Part shown: in pieces, positions 1 through 8,306 of the stretch | Position numbering within the stretch: the stretch's first letter is position 1 | How the letters are laid out: every line of letters begins with the position of its first letter | Source of the DNA: Noviherbaspirillum sp. Root189 | GTDB taxonomy: Bacteria > Pseudomonadota > Gammaproteobacteria > Burkholderiales > Burkholderiaceae_D | Direction: 5' to 3' | Length of the DNA: 64,000 nt | Assembly (NCBI RefSeq): GCF_001428545.1 | Contig: NZ_LMHZ01000009.1 | Span: 56,559-120,558, forward strand | Notes under the pieces: model-generated | Database searches by the model: none | Seen by the model: only the letters and a program-made list of their open reading frames with translations | What the model was told of the DNA's origin: nothing | Program-made: the position numbers and the translations under genes

Positions 1-216
1 TGTCGGTGGCGCATTGGTGTTCTCGGTAGAGAATGATTGCTTGACGCCACGATAGTTGATCGTCAGCATTGCAACCACCTTGTTGCCCTCGCGCGTGCGC
101 ACGTCGGCGCCCCCGCACCAGGGAAGGAATTTTGGATAGTCCTCGATCCTGTCGACCAGCGCAAACATCTGTTCAGCGCTATAGGGCAGCAACACGGACT
201 TGTGTACGACAGCCAT
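1..216 (-). CDS. ratA: RatA-family (START/COQ10-like) protein, C-terminus cut by the window edge
   Basis: Only the first 72 codons are present; the gene runs off the left edge. The translation begins MAVVHKSVLLPYSAEQMFAL and continues with EDYPKFLPWCGGADV, which is typical of the RatA/Coq10 START-like family: small proteins that either bind ubiquinone or a lipid or, in E. coli RatA, interfere with 50S-30S association. It is divergent from smpB with 65 bases between the starts, an arrangement common in proteobacteria. The ATG at 214-216 is the first plausible start. The function (toxin-like or coenzyme Q chaperone) cannot be decided from the sequence. Confidence 0.85.
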   Translation of the reverse strand, partial: MAVVHKSVLLPYSAEQMFALVDRIEDYPKFLPWCGGADVRTREGNKVVAMLTINYRGVKQSFSTENTNAPPT

Positions 217-281
217 TGCAAATAACCGTTTGATAAAATACGAAGCTTCATTTTAACTGACCTGCCCTCTTTCCCACATTC

Positions 282-731
282 ATGAGCATTATCGATAACA
301 AAAAAGCCTTCCACGATTACTTCATCGAGGAGCGATACGAGGCAGGCATGGTGCTCGAAGGCTGGGAAGTCAAAGCGATCCGCGCGGGCCGCGCACAACT
401 GAAGGAAGCCTATGTCATTGTCCGCAAGGGCGAGGTTTTCCTGTTCGGTGCGCACATCAGCCCGCTCGCGACCGCGTCGACCCATGTCTCGCCCGATCCG
501 GTGCGCACCCGCAAACTCCTGCTTAACGGTGAAGAGATCAAGAAGCTGATCGGCAAGGTAGAACGCGCCGGCTACACGCTGGTACCGATCAACCTTCACT
601 ACACCAAGGGCCGCATCAAGTGCGAAATCGGCCTCGCCAAGGGTAAAAAACAGCACGACAAGCGAGAGAGCGAAAAACAGCGCGACTGGCAGCGCGAGCA
701 ACAATCCATCCTGAAGCAGAACCGGCGTTAG
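282..731 (+). CDS. smpB: SsrA (tmRNA)-binding protein SmpB
   Basis: The 149-residue protein has the full SmpB fold: an N-terminal [11 protein letters not shown] segment, [29 protein letters not shown], and a lysine/arginine-rich C-terminal tail ([17 protein letters not shown]) that becomes helical in the ribosomal decoding centre. SmpB binds tmRNA and brings it to stalled ribosomes for trans-translation in the cytoplasm. Length matches the family (about 150 to 160). The tmRNA gene itself is not in this window. The start ATG at 282 follows an AT-rich intergenic stretch shared with the divergent ratA gene. Confidence 0.98.
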   Translation: MSIIDNKKAFHDYFIEERYEAGMVLEGWEVKAIRAGRAQLKEAYVIVRKGEVFLFGAHISPLATASTHVSPDPVRTRKLLLNGEEIKKLIGKVERAGYTLVPINLHYTKGRIKCEIGLAKGKKQHDKRESEKQRDWQREQQSILKQNRR

Positions 732-880
732 CCGGGATGGCGTTTCAGGTGTCGCCTCATTGCGGCACGGTGCAGGGCAAGTATGATGACTGCAATGGCG
801 GTGGTATAAATCGGCGTGAGCAGCGGTCCGTAAGCAGAAAGACGTTGACCGTTATCGCGTGAGCGGTTCCTGCAGTACAT
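728..880 (-). CDS. possible 50-residue small membrane protein
   Basis: A short open frame starts with ATG at 880 and stops with TAA at 728-730, overlapping the smpB stop codon on the opposite strand. The product has a polar, arginine-rich N-terminus ([13 protein letters not shown]), one hydrophobic segment ([15 protein letters not shown], about residues 22 to 36) and a basic tail (RRHLKRHPG), the look of a single-span small membrane protein. It lies just downstream of the paraslipin gene on the same strand. No clear ribosome binding site precedes it and I recognise no family, so a chance open frame is quite possible. Confidence 0.3.
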   Translation of the reverse strand: MYCRNRSRDNGQRLSAYGPLLTPIYTTAIAVIILALHRAAMRRHLKRHPG

Positions 881-923
881 TGCCAAACTGAAGTACAAAA
901 AGTTAGCTTGTTTAGCATTTCAA

Positions 924-954
924 GGCACGCACATCTGACCCGGATGCGCGTGCC
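924..954 (-). terminator. hairpin after the paraslipin gene, weak terminator candidate
   Basis: A perfect 7-bp inverted repeat (GGCACGC at 924-930, GCGTGCC at 948-954) with a 17-base loop lies 18 bases past the paraslipin stop. There is no clear T-run on either strand, so it may only stabilise the 3' end. Confidence 0.35.
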
Positions 955-971
955 TCAATATGAAATCCGCG

Positions 972-1898
972 TTAAACCTTCGGCTGCGCCTTCGCCACCT
1001 GCATCGCGCTCGCGATCAGTGTGCTGATATCACCAAGGTTAGCAGGGACAATGATGGAATTGTTTGTCTTTGCAAGTTTGGCGAACGCATCGACATACTG
1101 CTCCGCGACCTTGAGATTAACCGCATCCGCTCCGCCCGGCTCGCGTATCGCACCGGCTGTTTTGCGAATCGCTTCGGCACTGGCTTCCGCAATCGACAGG
1201 ATTGCCGCGGCCTCGCCTTGCGCACGATTGATGGCAGCTTGCTTCTCGCCTTCCGACCTCGCGATCGAGGCTTCGCGTTCGCCGCTGGCAATATTGATTT
1301 GCTCTTGCCGACGACCTTCGGAAGCGGCAATCAAGGCACGCTTTTCACGCTCCGCCGTAATCTGAGCCTGCATGGCGTGCAGGATTTCGTTCGGCGGCGT
1401 AAGGTCCTTGATTTCGTAACGCAAGACCTTGACGCCCCAGTTCGCGGCGGATTCGTCGATGGCGCTGACGATCGCCTTGTTGATGTGATCGCGTTCCTCG
1501 AAGGTTTTGTCGAGTTCCATGCGGCCAATCACCGAGCGCAGCGTTGTCTGGGCAAGCTGGGTAATGGCGGCAATGTAGTTCGATGAACCGTAGGAAGCAC
1601 GCATCGCATCCGTCACCTGAAAATACAGGATGCCATCGACCTGGAGCTGGGTATTGTCCTTGGTGATACAGACCTGGCTTGGCACATCGAGTGGAATTTC
1701 CTTCAGCGAATGCTTGTAGGCGATCCTGTCGATGAACGGCAAGACAATGTTGAGGCCAGGACCGAGCGTCGCATGGTATTTGCCGAGCCGTTCGACGACC
1801 CATGCATGCTGTTGCGGCACCACGTTGATCGTCTTGATGACGAAAACGACGGCGATGATAAACAGGACGATACTGAGACTGCCGAAACTAATTTCCAT
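972..1898 (-). CDS. SPFH-domain paraslipin (stomatin/prohibitin-like membrane protein)
   Basis: The 308-residue protein has one N-terminal transmembrane segment (about residues 7 to 22), then a stomatin-type SPFH domain (QQHAWVVERLGKYHATLGPG, SLKEIPLDVPSQ) and an alanine/glutamate-rich coiled coil (EREKRALIAASEG through AAAILSIAEASAE), ending in a short hydrophobic tail. This is the paraslipin/QmcA group, which oligomerises on the inner membrane and is thought to organise lipid microdomains and modulate proteases. It follows nfeD by 27 bases, the usual NfeD-paraslipin pair. A GGGAAA sequence precedes the ATG at 1898. Confidence 0.93.
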   Translation of the reverse strand: MEISFGSLSIVLFIIAVVFVIKTINVVPQQHAWVVERLGKYHATLGPGLNIVLPFIDRIAYKHSLKEIPLDVPSQVCITKDNTQLQVDGILYFQVTDAMRASYGSSNYIAAITQLAQTTLRSVIGRMELDKTFEERDHINKAIVSAIDESAANWGVKVLRYEIKDLTPPNEILHAMQAQITAEREKRALIAASEGRRQEQINIASGEREASIARSEGEKQAAINRAQGEAAAILSIAEASAEAIRKTAGAIREPGGADAVNLKVAEQYVDAFAKLAKTNNSIIVPANLGDISTLIASAMQVAKAQPKV

Positions 1899-1925
1899 CG
1901 CGTTTCCCTTTTCTTTTCATTGTTA

Positions 1926-2369
1926 TCATGGATGGCCGAGCGCAAGAATCAGTCGGCTTCCACGGATTTCCCTGATGACGAACGTCCCGGGATGCGGCGC
2001 TACACCGTCTTGCAATTCGGCATCCCAGTAGGCGCCACGATACAGGATGCGCGCGGTTCTGGGCTCGCCCTCGTCGCCGGTCCATGCGTCGACATGGACG
2101 GTTTGCCCAATATCGAGATTGATGTTTGGATCCTTCGTTGCGTCATGACGGGCAGGCCGCAACCATCGGCTGCGGCGTAAGGCATACGTCGCAATGATTC
2201 CTGCCACCGCCGCCGTAAGCAACTGTACAGGCCGACTTTCCGTACCAAGCGATACCAGGCCGCCCGCCGCCATGCCCAACCCTATCATCAAGAGGTAAAA
2301 CGTCCCGCTGAACATCTCCAGGATGACAAGCACCCCAGCCAATCCGAACCAAAAAATCCAGTCTGACAT
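1926..2369 (-). CDS. NfeD-family membrane protein (short form)
   Basis: The 147-residue product has two or three hydrophobic segments in its first 70 residues (WIFWFGLAGVLVILEMFSG; LLMIGLGMAAGGLVSL; LLTAAVAGIIATYAL) and a C-terminal soluble domain ending in RGAYWDAEL...LILAL, typical of the OB-fold of short NfeD proteins. These lack the ClpP-like protease domain of long NfeD. It is the partner of the adjacent paraslipin and probably acts with it in the membrane. The ATG at 2369 has GGGAGG six bases upstream; a much longer upstream extension in the same frame has no coding character and was not used. Confidence 0.9.
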   Translation of the reverse strand: MSDWIFWFGLAGVLVILEMFSGTFYLLMIGLGMAAGGLVSLGTESRPVQLLTAAVAGIIATYALRRSRWLRPARHDATKDPNINLDIGQTVHVDAWTGDEGEPRTARILYRGAYWDAELQDGVAPHPGTFVIREIRGSRLILALGHP

Positions 2370-2409
2370 GCATACCTCCCGTTGGGCATCATGATTCCAT
2401 TGTACAAAT

Positions 2410-2497
2410 AAAAAGCCCCCGTGACCCATCAGGGCAACAGGGGCGCAATACAACAACGGTACAGCTGTTTTTGTTGGTTGTTGTGCAGAAATAAGTT
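2410..2497 (-). ncRNA. candidate small RNA or nfeD leader attenuator
   Basis: Between the ppsA terminator and nfeD lies a stretch with a promoter-like pair (-35 at 2526-2531, -10 at 2504-2509) followed by two stem-loops read on the minus strand. The first pairs CAACAAC (2477-2483) with GTTGTTG (2451-2457); the second is a GC-rich hairpin (2415-2444) followed by a T-run. A transcript from about 2497 would be some 85 to 90 nucleotides and end before nfeD. It could be a free small RNA or a leader that limits nfeD transcription. No known RNA family is recognised; this rests on structure only. Confidence 0.3.
2415..2444 (-). terminator. intrinsic terminator upstream of nfeD
   Basis: Read on the minus strand, GCCCC (2444-2440) pairs with GGGGC (2419-2415), with further inner pairing of TGCCC with GGGTCA, and is followed by CTTTTTATTT. 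It is about 45 bases upstream of the nfeD start and about 200 bases past ppsA, which already has its own terminator. Confidence 0.7.
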
Positions 2498-2503
2498 GGC
2501 TCA

Positions 2504-2531
2504 AGTCTAATCGAAAACCGCGACGGTTCAA
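2504..2531 (-). promoter_or_regulatory. promoter candidate for the small RNA or nfeD transcript
   Basis: On the minus strand TTGAAC (2531-2526) and TAGACT (2509-2504) are separated by 16 bases. Each hexamer matches the sigma-70 consensus at four of six positions. It is the best pair seen in the ppsA-nfeD gap. Confidence 0.35.
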
Positions 2532-2590
2532 ATGCTTTTGCGTCACGGCGACTTCGTTTTGGCCCGCATACAACACAATCACTGCACAAA

Positions 2591-2615
2591 AAACGCGGAC
2601 CGAAAGTCCGCGTTT
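2591..2615 (-). terminator. intrinsic terminator of ppsA
   Basis: A 10-bp perfect stem (AAACGCGGAC at 2591-2600, GTCCGCGTTT at 2606-2615) with a 5-base loop sits 27 bases past the ppsA stop. The minus-strand transcript has a T-run straight after the stem. Confidence 0.9.
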
Positions 2616-2641
2616 TTCAGGAGCATACCCGCGTGTCGCTA

Positions 2642-5068
2642 TTAAGCCGCCGACGCAAGCTGTTGCCAGGTGTCGACGACCGTATCCGGGTTCAGCGAGA
2701 TCGACGCAATGCCTTCCTTCATCAGCCATTCGGCAAAGTCGGGATGATCCGAAGGTCCCTGACCGCAGATGCCGATATATTTTCCTTGCGCGAGGCAGGC
2801 CTTGATGGCCTGGGACAACAAGGCACGCACTGCATCGTCGCGTTCATCGAAGTCCGCCGCCAGCAGCTCCATACCGGAATCGCGATCCAGACCGAGCGTC
2901 AGCTGGGTCAGGTCGTTGGAGCCGATCGAAAAGCCGTCGAAGTATTCGAGGAAGCGGTCTGCCAGGATCGCATTCGATGGCACTTCGCACATCATGATCA
3001 GACGCAGGCCATTCTCGCCGCGCTTGAGACCGTTTTTAGCCAGCAGGTTGACGACTTTTTCGGCCTGTCCGAGCGTTCGCACGAACGGCACCATGATTTC
3101 CACGTTGGTGAGGCCCATGTCATTACGGACCCGCTTCATCGCTTCGCATTCCATCTGGAAGGATTCGGCAAAGTCTTCGGCCAGGTAACGTGCCGCACCG
3201 CGGAAGCCCAGCATCGGATTTTCTTCATCGGGTTCGTAGCGCGAACCGCCGATCAGCTTCTTGTACTCGTTCGACTTGAAGTCGGACAGGCGCACGATGA
3301 CCGGCTTGGGCCAGAACGCGGCGGCAATGGTGGCGATGCCTTCCGCCAGCTTGTCGACGTAGAAAGCCCTGGGCGATGCGTGGCCGCGTGCGACCGATTC
3401 CACAGCCTTCTTCAGATCCGCATCAATGCCCGGATACTCCAGGATAGCTTTCGGATGCACGCCGATGTTGTTGTTGATGATGAACTCGAGACGGGCCAGG
3501 CCGACGCCGCCGTTCGGGATCGACTGGAAATCGAACGCCAGCTGCGGGTTACCTACGTTCATCATGATCTTCAACGGCAGCTTCGGCAATTCGCCGCGCG
3601 ATACTTCGGTCACTTCGGTTTCAAGCAGGCCGTCGTAGATATGCCCTTCATCGCCTTCCGCGCAAGACACCGTGACCAGCGTGCCGTCTTTCAGCATGTC
3701 GGTTGCATTGCCGCAGCCCACCACCGCCGGGACACCCAATTCACGCGCGATGATCGCTGCGTGGCAGGTACGGCCGCCACGGTTGGTGACGATTGCGGCG
3801 GCGCGCTTCATGACCGGCTCCCAGTTGGGATCGGTCATGTCGGCGACCAGTACGTCACCAGGCTGGACACGTTCCATTTCGGATGGATCACGGATGACGC
3901 GTACCGGACCGGCACCGATCTTCTGACCAATCGCACGACCGGATGCCAGCACAGTGCCGGTATTTTTCAGTTTGAAGCGCTGCTGTGCATCGGTCGCCTT
4001 CTGCTGCGACTTCACGGTCTCGGGACGCGCCTGGAGGATGTAGAGCTTGCCGTCACGGCCATCCTTGCCCCACTCGATGTCCATCGGACGGGCATAATGC
4101 TTTTCGATGATGACGGCGTACTTTGCCAGTTCGACGATTTCCTGGTCGTTCAACGAATAGCGGTTACGCAATTCGATCGGTACATCGACGGTCTTGACGG
4201 AACGGCCCGCCTTGGCTTCGCCGGTGAATTCCATCTTGATCAGCTTGGAGCCGATGTTGCGACGGATGATCGGCAGCTTGCCTTGTTCGAGCATCGGCTT
4301 GTGGACGTAGAACTCATCGGGGTTGACCGCGCCCTGCACCACCGTCTCGCCCAGCCCATAACTGGAAGTAATGAATACAACGTCCTTGAAGCCCGATTCA
4401 GTATCAAGGGTAAACATCACGCCAGCCGCACCGACGTCGGAACGTACCATGCGCTGTACGCCGGCCGACAGGGCAACTTCCGCATGCGTAAAGCCCTTGT
4501 GGACGCGATACGAAATCGCGCGATCGTTGTACAGGGAGGCGAAAACATGCTTGATCGCTTCCAGTACATTGTCGATACCGACCACGTTCAGGAAGGTTTC
4601 CTGCTGACCCGCGAATGAAGCGTCCGGCAAATCTTCGGCGGTCGCGGAGGAACGCACGGCAAACGACATTTCGGCGGACGAATCGGCAACCAGGCGGTCG
4701 TAGAATTCGCGGATTTCCTGTTCCAGGCGTGGCTGGAAAGGCGTATCGATAATCCACTGTCGGATCTCGCTGCCAGCCTGCGCCAGAGCGCGGACATCGT
4801 CGATATTCAGGGAAGAAAGACGATCGGCAATGCGCTGCGCGAGCGTGGCGCCGCCATTGACGCTGTGCTCGAGAAAATCACGGAATGCGTGCGCAGTGGT
4901 CGCAAAACCACCAGGCACACGAACGCCAGCGCCAGCCAGCTGGCTGATCATCTCGCCGAGGGATGCGTTCTTGCCGCCGACGGACTCGACGTCCGTCATT
5001 CTTAGATTTTCAAAGGCTGCTACGTATGTAGCCCCCTGGGTTACCCCGTTGGATACTGCGTTGGACAT
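2642..5068 (-). CDS. ppsA: phosphoenolpyruvate synthase PpsA
   Basis: The 808-residue enzyme converts pyruvate, ATP and water to PEP, AMP and phosphate, the first step of gluconeogenesis from pyruvate. An N-terminal ATP-binding domain (about 20 to 350, with [11 protein letters not shown] and [17 protein letters not shown]) is followed by the phosphohistidine domain with [15 protein letters not shown] (catalytic His436) and a C-terminal PEP/pyruvate TIM barrel with [12 protein letters not shown] (catalytic Cys768). Length equals that of E. coli PpsA. The ATG at 5068 has AGGTG upstream. It is divergent from ppsR, whose product switches PpsA on and off by phosphorylating a threonine near the catalytic histidine; the TCH motif is present at 434-436. 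Confidence 0.98.
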   Translation of the reverse strand: MSNAVSNGVTQGATYVAAFENLRMTDVESVGGKNASLGEMISQLAGAGVRVPGGFATTAHAFRDFLEHSVNGGATLAQRIADRLSSLNIDDVRALAQAGSEIRQWIIDTPFQPRLEQEIREFYDRLVADSSAEMSFAVRSSATAEDLPDASFAGQQETFLNVVGIDNVLEAIKHVFASLYNDRAISYRVHKGFTHAEVALSAGVQRMVRSDVGAAGVMFTLDTESGFKDVVFITSSYGLGETVVQGAVNPDEFYVHKPMLEQGKLPIIRRNIGSKLIKMEFTGEAKAGRSVKTVDVPIELRNRYSLNDQEIVELAKYAVIIEKHYARPMDIEWGKDGRDGKLYILQARPETVKSQQKATDAQQRFKLKNTGTVLASGRAIGQKIGAGPVRVIRDPSEMERVQPGDVLVADMTDPNWEPVMKRAAAIVTNRGGRTCHAAIIARELGVPAVVGCGNATDMLKDGTLVTVSCAEGDEGHIYDGLLETEVTEVSRGELPKLPLKIMMNVGNPQLAFDFQSIPNGGVGLARLEFIINNNIGVHPKAILEYPGIDADLKKAVESVARGHASPRAFYVDKLAEGIATIAAAFWPKPVIVRLSDFKSNEYKKLIGGSRYEPDEENPMLGFRGAARYLAEDFAESFQMECEAMKRVRNDMGLTNVEIMVPFVRTLGQAEKVVNLLAKNGLKRGENGLRLIMMCEVPSNAILADRFLEYFDGFSIGSNDLTQLTLGLDRDSGMELLAADFDERDDAVRALLSQAIKACLAQGKYIGICGQGPSDHPDFAEWLMKEGIASISLNPDTVVDTWQQLASAA

Positions 5069-5243
5069 AACTACACCTGTTTTGATGATAAGAAATCTGC
5101 ATATGCGCCTTCGCCGCCCGGTTCTTTTTGTTATTCTTGGTGAGCACGATGTTGGTCGTTAATTGATCGTCATTTTACAGCGTGCAACTGCATCCTGCTT
5201 TATACAATTTCGCACTTACCGTTGATCTATATTCAATTTGATT

Positions 5244-6092
5244 ATGCCAGACTTGCCCGTACACCACTTACCCGCCGCCGACCGTACTGTCTTCTTTGTG
5301 TCGGATGGCACCGGCATCACCGCCGAGACTTTCGGGCATTCCGTGCTGACCCAGTTTGAACTGCGTTTCAAGGAAGTGCGACTACCCTTTATCGATACCC
5401 TGGACAAGGCTTACGAGGCGGTTCGGGAGATCAACGACGCCTACGAACGCGATGGCAAACGGCCTATTGTCTTTTCGACATTAGTGAAGTCGGAATTGTC
5501 CTCGGTGGTACGGCATTCCAAGGGCATGCACATGGACCTGATCCAGACGTTCGTCGAACCGCTGGAGCAGGAACTTGGAGTGAAGTCCACGCACACAATA
5601 GGTCGCAGCCACAACATCGCCGATTCCGACGAATACAAGAACCGGATCGAGGCGATCAATTTTTCTCTGGCTCACGATGACGGCCAGTCGAACCAGAACC
5701 TTGCGTCGGCGGACGTCATCCTGGTTGGCGTATCACGCTCAGGAAAGACGCCGACCAGCTTGTATCTCGCCATGCAATACGGGGTGAAAGCGGCCAACTA
5801 CCCGCTGATTCCGGAAGACTTCGAACGTAATAAGCTACCGAGCGGCCTGCTGCCGTACAAGAAAAAGCTGTTCGGCCTGTCGATTACCCCGGATCGCCTC
5901 GCCGAGGTCCGCAATGAACGCCGTCCTGGCAGCAAGTATGCAGCGCTTGAGCAATGTCGCTATGAGGTCAACGAGGCCGAAAAGATGATGCGGCGTGAAG
6001 GCATTAACTGGATGTCATCGACGACGAAATCCATTGAAGAGATTGCAACAATGATTCTCCAGGAGATCAAGTCAGACAAGCGAGCATATTGA
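5244..6092 (+). CDS. ppsR: PEP synthase regulatory protein PpsR (bifunctional kinase/pyrophosphorylase)
   Basis: The 282-residue DUF299-family protein has the N-terminal [20 protein letters not shown] signature and the P-loop [15 protein letters not shown], followed by NYPLIPEDF and [19 protein letters not shown]. It inactivates PpsA by ADP-dependent threonine phosphorylation and reactivates it by phosphate-dependent removal. It is transcribed divergently from ppsA across about 175 bases. I chose the ATG at 5244; a TTG two codons upstream at 5238 is the alternative, and neither has a good ribosome binding site. A terminator follows at 6175-6203. Confidence 0.95.
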   Translation: MPDLPVHHLPAADRTVFFVSDGTGITAETFGHSVLTQFELRFKEVRLPFIDTLDKAYEAVREINDAYERDGKRPIVFSTLVKSELSSVVRHSKGMHMDLIQTFVEPLEQELGVKSTHTIGRSHNIADSDEYKNRIEAINFSLAHDDGQSNQNLASADVILVGVSRSGKTPTSLYLAMQYGVKAANYPLIPEDFERNKLPSGLLPYKKKLFGLSITPDRLAEVRNERRPGSKYAALEQCRYEVNEAEKMMRREGINWMSSTTKSIEEIATMILQEIKSDKRAY

Positions 6093-6116
6093 CATATTGA
6101 TATTGAGTACCATCCG

Positions 6117-6144
6117 GGCAGGATTGCGCACGGTTAATCCTGCC
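6117..6144 (+). other. hairpin in the ppsR 3' region
   Basis: A perfect 9-bp inverted repeat (GGCAGGATT at 6117-6125, AATCCTGCC at 6136-6144) with a 10-base loop lies 24 bases past the ppsR stop and 30 bases before the intrinsic terminator. There is no T-run after it. Confidence 0.6.
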
Positions 6145-6174
6145 GTCCACGGATCGAGGAACATGACAAAGAAG

Positions 6175-6203
6175 GCCGCTGGCGACAACCAGCGGCTTTT
6201 TTT
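6175..6203 (+). terminator. intrinsic terminator of ppsR
   Basis: An 8-bp perfect stem (GCCGCTGG at 6175-6182, CCAGCGGC at 6189-6196) with a 6-base loop is followed by seven T residues. Confidence 0.93.
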
Positions 6204-6250
6204 ATTGATGCCGCTCCAACAATGAATAGGAATAAATTTCGACGGGAACC

Positions 6251-6279
6251 TTACGCGAATCTTACGAGTCGACTATAAA
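6251..6279 (+). promoter_or_regulatory. promoter candidate for the 123-residue hypothetical gene
   Basis: TTACGC (6251-6256) and TATAAA (6274-6279) are 17 bases apart, and the -10 matches consensus at five of six positions. The gene start is 34 bases past the -10 element. Confidence 0.5.
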
Positions 6280-6312
6280 TAGAGTGAGAGTACGGATCGT
6301 GGAGGAGGTCGT

Positions 6313-6684
6313 ATGGATCTGGTACTGATAGAGCTAGTCCTTTGGGTAGGTCTATTATTTTTCTTTTGGGCGTTGAAGGAAGGTCTGGGCAGGGTTGAAT
6401 CAGACATCGAGGCGATGGGCCTGGTTCGGCATGGGCGCGACTCGACATCGTCTTCGTCAGCAACCCGGTATTACGCGGCAGAGCGCGTTGCCGAACCGAT
6501 TGGCAGCTATCGGGATACGCAGATTTACCGTTATGCGGTAATCCAGGGCAGGACCTATCAGTTTGACCGTATCTGCCCGGCGGATAGCGGTATGGCGCTT
6601 GATCCTGATGAGCGTTGTCTTGCGCCCGGCCTGGTCTACCAGGAATGCACTGACCGAGGTCAGGTTCCACTTGCAACTGAATAG
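6313..6684 (+). CDS. hypothetical protein with an N-terminal membrane anchor
   Basis: The 123-residue product begins with a hydrophobic segment (LVLIELVLWVGLLFFFWAL, about residues 3 to 21), then a serine-rich linker (TSSSSATRYY) and a soluble domain with YRDTQIYRYAVIQGRTYQFD and two or three cysteines (RICPAD, ERCLAP, YQECTD). I recognise no family. It has its own promoter candidate and a very strong ribosome binding site (GGAGGAGG at 6301-6308), and lies between the ppsR terminator and the convergent methyltransferase gene, so it is probably a single-gene unit facing the periplasm or cytoplasm from the inner membrane. Confidence 0.8.
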   Translation: MDLVLIELVLWVGLLFFFWALKEGLGRVESDIEAMGLVRHGRDSTSSSSATRYYAAERVAEPIGSYRDTQIYRYAVIQGRTYQFDRICPADSGMALDPDERCLAPGLVYQECTDRGQVPLATE

Positions 6685-6769
6685 GCTTGAGCAGGCTTAG
6701 TCAGATAACTGGCCGCCGCTTGGGGCGATCAGCGCGAGTGGTGTGCGTGCGCTCGTTGCCCTCAATCGC

Positions 6770-7561
6770 CTACTGCGAGAGCGTCTTTTGCCTTACCTGC
6801 TCGAAAAAGCAGACCGCAGCGCTGGCAGCCACATTCAACGATTCCACCGGCCCCAGATGCGGAATCGATACCTTCTCGCTCGCGGCTGCAAGCAAGGACT
6901 CCGATACGCCTTGTCCCTCATGACCGAACAGCCACGCAACTGGTTGGCTGAGATCGAGGTCATATACCCGTCGACTGGCGTGAGAACTGGTGGCAAGCAC
7001 TGGAATCTCCGCGGAGGCGATCAGATTCTGCAGATCGACGTTCTCAACAATGCGCAATGAAAAATGCGCTCCCATACCGGCCCGTAACACTTTCGGCGAC
7101 CAAGCAAACGCGGTGCCCGTACTGCAGAATACTTCTTCAATCCCGGCCGCGGCCGCACTCCGAAGAATGGAACCCAGATTGCCGGGGTCTTGAAGATTAT
7201 CGAGCAGCACCGCGGACCTTGCGAGCTTCCCAGGCACTGCAGTCTGCGGTGTATCCACCACAAACAGCAGGCCGATGCCGTTTTCAACCTGACTCAGCGT
7301 GTTGTACAAGGCGTCGGGGAACACCACGCACTGTACCCGGCCTAGCTCACAACGCTCGACGATGGCGGTGACTTCAGGAAGCATGACAGAACCTTCGCCC
7401 ACTACGCATAGAGGAGGCATACCGACCTGTTCAAGATAAGTCTGGCACAGGTGTACGCCATCAAGGAGGCTGCGTCCGGCCTTGCGTCGCGCCTGCGAAC
7501 TGGTCGCCAATAGTTTCAGCTCCTTGAAGAGCGGGTTATCCCTGGAGGTAATGGTTTTCAT
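6770..7561 (-). CDS. TrmH/SpoU-family RNA 2'-O-methyltransferase
   Basis: The 263-residue protein has an N-terminal substrate-binding region (MKTITSRDNPLFKELKLLA, then RRKAGRSLLDGVHL) and the C-terminal SPOUT domain with its three motifs: DNLQDPGNLGSILRSAAAAG, WLFGHEGQGVSESLL and VSIPHLGPVESLNVAASAAV. This deep-knot fold binds S-adenosylmethionine and methylates ribose 2'-OH of rRNA or tRNA. The exact target cannot be read from sequence. It is last in the minus-strand run after rnhB, 121 bases downstream, an order common in Burkholderiales. Confidence 0.93.
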   Translation of the reverse strand: MKTITSRDNPLFKELKLLATSSQARRKAGRSLLDGVHLCQTYLEQVGMPPLCVVGEGSVMLPEVTAIVERCELGRVQCVVFPDALYNTLSQVENGIGLLFVVDTPQTAVPGKLARSAVLLDNLQDPGNLGSILRSAAAAGIEEVFCSTGTAFAWSPKVLRAGMGAHFSLRIVENVDLQNLIASAEIPVLATSSHASRRVYDLDLSQPVAWLFGHEGQGVSESLLAAASEKVSIPHLGPVESLNVAASAAVCFFEQVRQKTLSQ

Positions 7562-7682
7562 GCGAACGGCGTGTCTCGTTGTTTCGGTGCAAGCACCCTA
7601 CTCGTCGTACGTTATAAAGCAAATTTCATCTTGGCGTACGGTTGACCGGGTCAGCTTTGACGCACACCAATCCGAAATTTGT

Positions 7683-8306
7683 CTAGGAAGCGACGGCTCT
7701 CAGTTCAAGCATTTCACGTACGGGGCCATAGCTCTTACGGTGCACCGGGGATACGCCATGCATGCGCAGGCGTTCAAGGTGCAGTGCCGTCGGATAACCC
7801 TTGTGCTGGTCGAAGCCATACACAGGATATTGCTGGTGCAGTTGCAGCAGCGCGGCATCGCGTGCCGTCTTGGCGAGGATGGATGCGGCGGAAATTGCCG
7901 GCACCTTGTCATCGCCCTTGACGATGGCTTCAGAACGGACTTGCATCACCGGGCAGCGGTTACCGTCGATCAGCGCCAGCGTCGGCGCGGTCTTCAGTCC
8001 TTCAACTGCGCGGCGCATGGCTAGCATCGACGCTTGCAGAATGTTGATCTCATCGATTTCGCTTTCGGTGCAGAATGCGATCGACCATGCCATGGCGCTT
8101 TGCTTGATTTCCTCTGCAAGGGTCTGCCGTTTCGCTTCGGACAACTTTTTGGAATCGCGTAATCCCTCAATCGGTCTTGCCGGATCGAGGATGACAGCAG
8201 CGGCATACACCGCGCCCGCAAGCGGTCCCCTGCCGGCTTCATCCACACCGCATACAAGTTCGCCTTCATAATCAAAAAGCGCCAGGCTAGGAGCTATTTT
8301 TTTCAT
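7683..8306 (-). CDS. rnhB: ribonuclease HII
   Basis: The 207-residue enzyme carries the RNase HII active-site set: [14 protein letters not shown] (Asp and Glu), ALIDGN (Asp) and [13 protein letters not shown] (Asp). It cuts the RNA strand of RNA-DNA hybrids and removes single ribonucleotides misincorporated in DNA. Its ATG overlaps the lpxB stop by four bases (ATGA type), so the two are translationally coupled at the end of the lipid A operon. Confidence 0.97.
   Translation of the reverse strand: MKKIAPSLALFDYEGELVCGVDEAGRGPLAGAVYAAAVILDPARPIEGLRDSKKLSEAKRQTLAEEIKQSAMAWSIAFCTESEIDEINILQASMLAMRRAVEGLKTAPTLALIDGNRCPVMQVRSEAIVKGDDKVPAISAASILAKTARDAALLQLHQQYPVYGFDQHKGYPTALHLERLRMHGVSPVHRKSYGPVREMLELRAVAS

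Noticed and set aside
2633..4618. A 661-codon open frame on the plus strand opposite ppsA
   Set aside because: It lies wholly antisense to a highly conserved gene, starts without a ribosome binding site and has the histidine/arginine-rich look of a GC-rich shadow frame.
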